38,632 bases of DNA from JAQVWU01 sp964628455 (GTDB taxonomy: Bacteria; Bacillota; Clostridia; Oscillospirales; CAG-272). The stretch lies in contig CAZVPD010000016.1 in the NCBI GenBank assembly GCA_964628455.1, positions 1-38,632 on the forward strand, read 5' to 3'. The stretch's first letter is position 1. Every line of letters begins with the position of its first letter. The notes below the pieces were generated by a model. It had not been told where the DNA came from. It ran no database searches and saw only the letters and a program-made list of their open reading frames with translations. A program made the translations under genes and the position numbers. Below are positions 33,388 through 38,632 of this stretch, in pieces.

Positions 33388-34701
33388 ATGAAAAAACTGA
33401 TGATGCTGCTGGTGACAGCGGCTTTGACCCTGTCACTCTTCGGCACGGATTTATATGCCGTGGAGACACCTGTAGTGACAAACGCCGCCTGCGCTTATCT
33501 GTATAATATAACCGCGGACAAGCTGCTTTTTACGAAAAATCCCGATATAAGAATATATCCCGGGCCGACCGTGAAGCTGATGACCGCTGCGGTCATCATT
33601 GATCTCCTGCGCGAGGACCTTGACCGCACGGTAACCGTCAAGCGCGAAATGCTGAGGGGTGTTTCGGGATTCAATATCAATCTGCAGCGGGAAGAGGAAC
33701 TGACCGTTGAGGAACTCCTCCATGCGATGATCGTAGGCGGAGCCAATGACGCCGCCGCCGTGCTTGCGATCACAGCTGCCGGAAGTATGGATGAATTTGT
33801 CCTGCTGATGAACGAGAAAGCAAAGGAAATCGGCGCGCTCGATACTTATTATACCAATTCATACGGGCTGGATGATCCGGAAATGCTGACCACGATAGCC
33901 GATACCGCCAAAATCGCACTTTACGTCAATAAACACAGCATTTTTAAAGATATCGCCAAGCTTGAATATTATACGCTGCGTAAAACAAATAAATCCAGGG
34001 AGCGCAAAATATTCAGCAAAAATTACTTTATAGCGACCAACACGGAATATATATACCGTTCGAGGTATGTCACCGGAATGAACGCGGGCAATACCGAGGC
34101 GGCAGGTTATTGCGTGACCGCGACCTCCCTGTATAAGAATGCGGAATATCTCTGTATCGTCATGGGGGCCGAAAAGGACGAAAAATTTATTTATTCGTAT
34201 ATCGAGGCCGCCGGTCTTCTTCAGTGGGCTTATAAAAACTACGCGTATAAAACCGTGCTGTCGCCGGCCGAAGTCGTATGCGAAATCCCGGTCAGACTTT
34301 CCGCCGACATGGATTATGTGACCCTCATGCCCGAACAGGGGATCGACCTTTATCTGCCGGCAGACATCGATATTAAAGAAGAGGTTTCCCTCAGCTGGTC
34401 GCTGACCGAAACGGAACTCGTTGCTCCGGTCAGTGAAGGACAGGTTGCAGGATTGCTGACCGTCATTTATAACGGCGAGGTGATTGGGCGCATCAACCTG
34501 ATCACAAAAAACAGCATTGCCCGCAGCGAATTTCTCTATATTCTTTCTCTGCTTCGGGAACTTGCCGCAACAGAACCGTTTCGCTATGCGGTCTCGGCGA
34601 TTATTCTCTCCGCCGTCGTTTACGTTCTTGTCAACTCCGTTGTGCGGTATAATAAAGCGCAGAAAAACAGGCGAAGGAGAAATGAAACGGGAAAGACATG
34701 A
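33388..34701 (+). CDS. DacF-like S11 peptidase homologue, predicted inactive
   Basis: A 437-residue secreted and anchored protein. A signal peptide is at 1-23, an S11 (DacF-type) domain at about 30-275, a beta-rich C-terminal domain to about 390, and a membrane helix (about 400-420) with a basic tail. The fold is recognised from KLMTAAVIIDLL, NDAAAVLAI, YTNSYGLDDPEMLTTIADTAKIAL and YVTGMNAGNTEAAGYCVTATS. All three active-site motifs are changed: SxxK is P60-TVK, SxN is G118-AN and KTG is N232-AG. DD-carboxypeptidase activity is thus unlikely. Roles such as regulator or scaffold are speculation. It overlaps alanine racemase by four bases (ATGA), keeping it in a D-alanine context. Confidence 0.85.
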   Translation: MKKLMMLLVTAALTLSLFGTDLYAVETPVVTNAACAYLYNITADKLLFTKNPDIRIYPGPTVKLMTAAVIIDLLREDLDRTVTVKREMLRGVSGFNINLQREEELTVEELLHAMIVGGANDAAAVLAITAAGSMDEFVLLMNEKAKEIGALDTYYTNSYGLDDPEMLTTIADTAKIALYVNKHSIFKDIAKLEYYTLRKTNKSRERKIFSKNYFIATNTEYIYRSRYVTGMNAGNTEAAGYCVTATSLYKNAEYLCIVMGAEKDEKFIYSYIEAAGLLQWAYKNYAYKTVLSPAEVVCEIPVRLSADMDYVTLMPEQGIDLYLPADIDIKEEVSLSWSLTETELVAPVSEGQVAGLLTVIYNGEVIGRINLITKNSIARSEFLYILSLLRELAATEPFRYAVSAIILSAVVYVLVNSVVRYNKAQKNRRRRNETGKT

Positions 34702-35846
34702 GAGATATAAAAAATACGGACATAACTCCGCTGACCCGCGCCGAGGTAAACCTCGGCCGGCTTTGTGAAAATTATCAGAAGATCAAAACGGCAGTATCGG
34801 GCAGCCGCGTGATGTGCGTCGTAAAAGCCGATGCATACGGCCACGGCGCCGTCCGCTGTTCGCAGGCGCTGCGGTCCTGCGGCGCGGATTTTTTCGGTAC
34901 CGCAAATCTCGGGGAAGCCGTGGAACTGCGGCAGAACGGAATGGACGGCGATATACTCATCCTCGGCTATACCCCGCCCGGCGACGCACCCCTGCTTGTA
35001 CAATACGGCATTACGCAGACCGTATTTTCACCCGGCTACGCGCAGGATCTTTCCTGCTGCCTGGGCGCCGGCGAATTTTTAAACTGCCATATGAAAATCG
35101 ACACGGGTATGAACCGGCTGGGCTTCCGGGTTCCGGACAGTCAGACCGGCGATGAATATATCACCTCGATGGCAGAGGCAGCCCGTCTGCCGCATCTTGT
35201 TTTCAGGGGGATATATACGCATCCGGCCTGCGCGGATATGCCCGCGTCGCCGATGACGCAGACGCAGTACCGCCGCTTCACCGAGACTGCCGGCGCGCTT
35301 GCCCGGTTTGGTATTGACTTTGAGACGAAGCACTTTATAAACAGCGCCGGCATCATCCATTATCCCGAAATGAAACTCGACGCGGTGCGCGCCGGAATTC
35401 TATTATACGGCCTGCGTCCGTCATCCGAAACCGGAACGGGGGGATGCGTCCCCGTCATGACGCTGAGCACGACCGTCTCCCATATACACGAAATGCGCGC
35501 CGGCGAAAGCGCAGGCTACGGCGCAGCCTATACGGCAGACAGCCCGAGGCGACTGGCTACGCTGACAATCGGCTACGCCGACGGCTTTGTCCGCGCCTAC
35601 GAAGGCAGAAACGGCCTGCGCGGCGGCGTATATATCAACGACCGCCGGGCGCCCGTAGCCGGACATATCTGCATGGACCAGTGTACGGTTGATATCACCG
35701 GCATCGAAGGTGTTTATCCGGGTATGCAGGCAGTCATATTCGACAGCGTACATACCGCCGACCTGCTTGCCGAAGCCGGCGGCACCATCAATTACGAGGT
35801 AACGACGATTTTAACGCAGCGGGTAAAAAGAGTTTATATGCAATAA
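34698..35846 (+). CDS. alr: Alanine racemase
   Basis: A 382-residue PLP enzyme interconverting L- and D-alanine for peptidoglycan. PLP lysine is Lys43 (VVKADAYGHG). The catalytic tyrosine of the other face is Tyr274 (GYGAAYTA), followed by TIGYADGFVRAYEG and the late GHICMDQCTVDITG. Length is normal. The start overlaps the DacF-like gene by four bases. The final codons (TQRVKRVYMQ) lie within a 26-base stretch that recurs 2700 bases downstream, so the present C-terminus may have been altered by a rearrangement. A strong hairpin terminator follows. Confidence 0.97.
   Translation: MRDIKNTDITPLTRAEVNLGRLCENYQKIKTAVSGSRVMCVVKADAYGHGAVRCSQALRSCGADFFGTANLGEAVELRQNGMDGDILILGYTPPGDAPLLVQYGITQTVFSPGYAQDLSCCLGAGEFLNCHMKIDTGMNRLGFRVPDSQTGDEYITSMAEAARLPHLVFRGIYTHPACADMPASPMTQTQYRRFTETAGALARFGIDFETKHFINSAGIIHYPEMKLDAVRAGILLYGLRPSSETGTGGCVPVMTLSTTVSHIHEMRAGESAGYGAAYTADSPRRLATLTIGYADGFVRAYEGRNGLRGGVYINDRRAPVAGHICMDQCTVDITGIEGVYPGMQAVIFDSVHTADLLAEAGGTINYEVTTILTQRVKRVYMQ
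35814..35839 (+). repeat. 26-bp direct repeat, copy 1 (end of alr)
   Basis: Begins ACGCAGCGGG and ends GTTTATAT. An identical copy in the same orientation lies at 38514-38539, offset exactly 2700 bases. The bases flanking the match differ on both sides. Confidence 0.97.
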
Positions 35847-35850
35847 AGTC

Positions 35851-35894
35851 CGGGCAGCATTTCCATGACGGAGATGCTGCCCGTGTATTTTTTT
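35851..35894 (+). terminator. Terminator of alr
   Basis: CGGGCAGCAT (35851-35860) pairs perfectly with ATGCTGCCCG (35874-35883), followed by GTGTA and seven T. It lies between convergent genes. Confidence 0.93.
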
Positions 35895-35908
35895 ATCTGC
35901 GGCTTTTT

Positions 35909-38281
35909 TCAGCTCTGTTCGCTCAGATAGATCGAAACGCGGTTCTGCATACGTTCGGCGGCAGTTTGCGCGCTGGTCGAACCGGTGAAGCAGGATATTA
36001 GTTCCTCCTTGAGTATATTGATGATGAAACTGTTTTTGAGCGGTATCACCTCGGCTGAACTGACGAAATCCGTGAGTGTTTCGACAGCTTCGTCGGATAT
36101 GGTGTATACGTTCTTATACTCAGTAACATCGTCGGGATATTCGTCATAAGCTATATGCGCGGATACAGGATCCATACCCTCAAAAATTTCATTCACGGTA
36201 TATACCGAATTCAGGCTCTGCTCAAGCTCAGCGTTGAAAGCCGAAACAGTGGCAGGAAACGGATAATAGTTATAAAAAATACCGTTGCCGGACTGTATTT
36301 CCATATTCAGATACTCGTCGCCGAAATAATATTTGAGGAACGACCACGCTCCTTCAACCGAATTCGCGTTTTTTGAAACAGCGAACATATTGCCAAGTTC
36401 TATCAAAGATCCGTTTTTTCCGTCGGACGGATAGCCTGTAATGTTATAGCTGTTGTCATAGCAGTATGCAAGATACGCTAAAACATTGGCGCCCGGATAA
36501 TCGCATCCTATACTATACGGATTATAGATTATCTCGCCGGACAATGCCTTTGCGGACAGATTTTCCTGCCATTCGTCGTCGTATTTGCCGGATTTGATCA
36601 ACGCAGCGTCCGCGTCATAAAGCGCCTTCATAAAGACAAGGTATTCGACGAATTCAATGTTGTCAAGATCGCAGCTCGCAGAATCGAAATCGATAAAAGA
36701 GCAGGCTGCCGGCCACAGAAACGACTCGTCTGGCATGATAATACCGTTAGAATGTTGATAGGGATTTGTAAATGACTTGGCAAACAGCCTTTCGTCCCCG
36801 TCCAGTTCGTTCAGCGCGGTGACGGCATCGGAAAGTGTAAATGAGGTTTTGCCTGACGAACCGTGCGTGATCAGCGTGTTTATGATAAAACTGTCGGGCA
36901 GGTAATACAGACCTTCCCTGTATTCGCACAGGTTCAGCAGCATACCGAGTATTGAGGAACGGTTAAAGTCTTCATCGGAATCCATCAGCTGATACAGATC
37001 GATGAACATTCCTTTGCTTACATACCTGCGCCAATCCATTTTCGGGTCGATGGCCATTATATCAGGGACAGCGCCGGTCGTTAAGTCGCGGTCGAGACGG
37101 TCGCGTCCCGCCATGCTGTCGTTTAAAGTGTTGTATTCAGAATAATCGGATATGACGATCCTGTATTTATCGTTCAGGCGGTTGAAATATGAAGCCGCAA
37201 GCTCGAGTTTGTAATTATTTGCGGTTAGGGCGACAGTGATCTCATAACGCGCGATCTTTTTCCCCTCTTCCGGCGCGGAAAGCAGAAAGACATCGTAAGC
37301 ACCGTCGCTGAGTCGATTCGGTACGAGGCAGACTATACGTTCGCGTGAGATGACAATAAATTCGCGGAATTCATTGAACATCATAGCGCTGTCCTGCCAG
37401 CCGCATAACGGTCCGTTTGCGCTGTCGGAAGCATATAATCCTGTCTCATTGGCGAAATAAGGATTTTTACCGCATAAAAAGAGCCGGTAACTGCCGTTTT
37501 CAATCGTTACGCAATCCGGGGGAACCGGAGCTGGAACTTTTAAAGGGGTACCGGAGCTGTCCGGACGTAAAAAAATGGGCGGATTGCTGTATCCGGTAGT
37601 ATATTTTGCGATAAGAATGTCTTCTTTGTCAAACATAACATCGCCGATATCCATTTCGCGGCTGAAAAGCAGGTTTCCCTCCGCGTCGAGTGAGATCAGT
37701 CCGAATTCGCTGTACAGACAGATGTTGCCTTCTGTATCAACCGCTATATTGCCGGTGGAGTATTTTATGGCGTTAGCTGATTTGATACCATTGTATTCAA
37801 GCTTTGTCTCGGGTGTTCCGTCATGATTGAAAATATAAACGGCAGTTCCCGCGTTGACGTAGAACCGTCCTCCGCCGTCCATCGTAAAACCGCTGAAGAA
37901 GCTGATCTCATCTTCCCACGACAGCCGTAACTCGCCTGCTGCAGCGCCGTTACTGTCTGTCACCAGAACGCGGCAGCAGTCCGTGTCCTCAAACGCGACG
38001 TATATTTCACCGTTCCATACTGCAAGGCATCTATACGGAAAAGCAAAATCATAATCGGCTCCAATGGCGTCAAGAAAGTCATGATGGTAAATTTCGCAGA
38101 TTTTTTTCACCGTATAAGCATTTTCATATTCTGTAAGTACCGGAGTGACCGACTGCAGCTGAGCGATAACCGTATTATCAGACACACCGGTTTTATTTTC
38201 ATACATATCGGAATTATCACAGGAAATCATCATAATTCCGATCAGGAACAATACGGCACAGAGCAGTTTTATTTTAAACAT
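35909..38281 (-). CDS. Lipoprotein fusing propeller-like domain to solute-binding domain
   Basis: A 790-residue lipoprotein. ATG 38281 is chosen because GGAG lies six bases upstream and it begins the signal peptide (MFKIKLL.., MMISC with Cys21); ATGs at 38293 and 38317 would add a hydrophilic tail before it. Residues about 50-330 show repeated beta blades (CLAVWNGEIYVAFEDTDCCR, GGGRFYVNAGTAVYIFNHDG, AVDTEGNICLYSEFGLISLD). These are like a sugar-sensing or NHL-type propeller. From about 342, YEITVALTANNYKLELAASYFNRLND starts a family 1 solute-binding domain with VPDIMAIDPKMDW, GSSGKTSFTLSDAVTALNEL and AVSKNANSVEGAWSFLKYYFG. No permease genes adjoin it. The region looks somewhat more AT-rich than neighbouring genes and is bounded by the 26-base repeat. 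Confidence 0.85.
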   Translation of the reverse strand: MFKIKLLCAVLFLIGIMMISCDNSDMYENKTGVSDNTVIAQLQSVTPVLTEYENAYTVKKICEIYHHDFLDAIGADYDFAFPYRCLAVWNGEIYVAFEDTDCCRVLVTDSNGAAAGELRLSWEDEISFFSGFTMDGGGRFYVNAGTAVYIFNHDGTPETKLEYNGIKSANAIKYSTGNIAVDTEGNICLYSEFGLISLDAEGNLLFSREMDIGDVMFDKEDILIAKYTTGYSNPPIFLRPDSSGTPLKVPAPVPPDCVTIENGSYRLFLCGKNPYFANETGLYASDSANGPLCGWQDSAMMFNEFREFIVISRERIVCLVPNRLSDGAYDVFLLSAPEEGKKIARYEITVALTANNYKLELAASYFNRLNDKYRIVISDYSEYNTLNDSMAGRDRLDRDLTTGAVPDIMAIDPKMDWRRYVSKGMFIDLYQLMDSDEDFNRSSILGMLLNLCEYREGLYYLPDSFIINTLITHGSSGKTSFTLSDAVTALNELDGDERLFAKSFTNPYQHSNGIIMPDESFLWPAACSFIDFDSASCDLDNIEFVEYLVFMKALYDADAALIKSGKYDDEWQENLSAKALSGEIIYNPYSIGCDYPGANVLAYLAYCYDNSYNITGYPSDGKNGSLIELGNMFAVSKNANSVEGAWSFLKYYFGDEYLNMEIQSGNGIFYNYYPFPATVSAFNAELEQSLNSVYTVNEIFEGMDPVSAHIAYDEYPDDVTEYKNVYTISDEAVETLTDFVSSAEVIPLKNSFIINILKEELISCFTGSTSAQTAAERMQNRVSIYLSEQS

Positions 38282-38513
38282 GATTTTCTCCATAATCGGT
38301 TTTCTGCCGTATTCCATGAATGTGCAAAAATTATAGTATACTGTTTTGCTAGTATTATATACCGTATCATTGCGTTAATTGTTTATTTATTTTAAACATT
38401 ATGTATAATTTTGGTTAATAAACCGGATAAATTATATAATAGATCAGTTATGGCAAGAATCGAAAAGCGGAAAAGATGAAACCGAGATACAGTCAGGCAG
38501 CATCCATTTATAT

Positions 38514-38539
38514 ACGCAGCGGGTAAAAAGAGTTTATAT
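38514..38539 (+). repeat. 26-bp direct repeat, copy 2 (vestige of alr end)
   Basis: Identical to 35814-35839. Read in the alr frame it continues into the codons for IPDLK and a TAA, so it could be the original last codons of an alr gene now separated from its body. Confidence 0.95.
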
Positions 38540-38545
38540 ACCGGA

Positions 38546-38581
38546 TTTAAAATAAAAAGAACCGCAGACGCGGCTCTTTTT
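38546..38581 (-). terminator. Terminator of the gene entering from the right
   Basis: A stem with CCGC (38562-38565) pairing GCGG (38570-38573), one mismatch and seven A-T/G-C pairs outward, loop AGAC. Read on the minus strand it ends in TTTTTATTTT. It can also act weakly in the plus direction. Confidence 0.75.
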
Positions 38582-38587
38582 AAATAT

Positions 38588-38632
38588 TTAAAATTTTACC
38601 GTTACGCCTTCGTTCGATGATTTGATCGCCGC
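38588..38632 (-). CDS. C-terminal fragment of an unidentified gene
   Basis: The last 14 codons of a minus-strand frame (AAIKSSNEGVTVKF, then TAA at 38588-38590) run off the right edge. The terminator lies immediately downstream, which supports a real gene end. Too short to identify. Confidence 0.5.
   Translation of the reverse strand, partial: AAIKSSNEGVTVKF

Larger units (their letters stand above)
38282..38587. other. AT-rich region upstream of the propeller/solute-binding gene
   Basis: About 300 bases with very AT-rich sequence at 38318-38445, likely promoter DNA. On the minus strand TATAAT occurs at 38354-38359 and at 38330-38335, neither with a good -35. On the plus strand TATAAT at 38435-38440 has a weak TTGGTT 18 bases upstream. 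A 16-codon frame at 38476-38526 ends inside the repeat and is not called a gene. The right part holds the second 26-base repeat and a terminator. Confidence 0.5.

Noticed and set aside
38476..38526. 16-codon plus-strand frame MKPRYSQAASIYIRSG
   Set aside because: No proper ribosome site and it ends in the repeat; more likely chance or rearranged debris than a gene.
1..38632. CRISPR arrays, insertion sequences, phage or integron modules
   Set aside because: No regularly spaced repeats, transposase, integrase or terminal inverted repeats were seen; the only long direct repeat is the alr-tail pair.

Overview
The window looks like a chromosomal segment of an uncultured Bacillota bacterium of class Clostridia. 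Evidence: strong GGAGG-type ribosome binding sites, TTG and GTG starts beside ATG, tight ATGA overlaps, an L10-type leader before rplJ-rplL, single-chain glycyl-tRNA synthetase, a MetA of the homoserine acetyltransferase type, a DUF1934 protein beside DNA polymerase III delta, the ACT/PFL pair, and several lipoprotein solute-binding proteins. Base composition is near half GC with AT-rich promoters. A run of ten N inside potA suggests a scaffolded, probably metagenome-derived, assembly. Genus cannot be named from the sequence alone.

Layout. (1) 430-6687, plus strand: a carbohydrate-type island of four genes (alpha-helical putative glycosidase with an amidotransferase-like N-terminus, lipoprotein solute-binding protein, beta-propeller protein, TIM-barrel-like putative glycosidase), closed by a bidirectional terminator. 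(2) tRNA-Arg(CCU) on the minus strand, divergent from an LCP-domain membrane protein followed by glyQS. (3) metA with its own promoter, then an MBOAT / DHHW / beta-propeller trio suggestive of surface polysaccharide O-acetylation and trimming, then a NatA/NatB-like ABC exporter pair. (4) rplJ-rplL with a promoter and attenuator-bearing leader, then a separately promoted ATP-type phosphofructokinase. (5) A VanY-like carboxypeptidase and a small lipoprotein, meeting a minus-strand block tail to tail.

(6) 21227-29672, minus strand: potA-potB-potC-potD (polyamine-type ABC importer, translationally coupled), then a LiaF-like membrane protein, an amidohydrolase, an FkbM-type methyltransferase, a thioredoxin-reductase-like flavoprotein and a YhhN membrane protein. 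(7) 29997-35846, plus strand: DUF1934 protein, DNA polymerase III delta, ACT protein, PFL protein, a DacF-like protein that has lost all three active-site motifs, and alanine racemase. (8) 35909-38281, minus strand: a large lipoprotein fusing a propeller-like domain to a solute-binding domain. It sits between two perfect 26-base copies of the end of alr. A gene fragment enters from the right edge.

The most noteworthy items are the apparent catalytically dead S11 peptidase beside alr, the alr-tail duplication around the propeller/solute-binding gene, the thioredoxin-reductase-like enzyme without the NADPH-phosphate motif, the PotB/PotD oddities, the divergent LCP protein, and the unassigned glycosidase-like genes. 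No CRISPR array, transposase, integrase, phage module or canonical defence system was seen.
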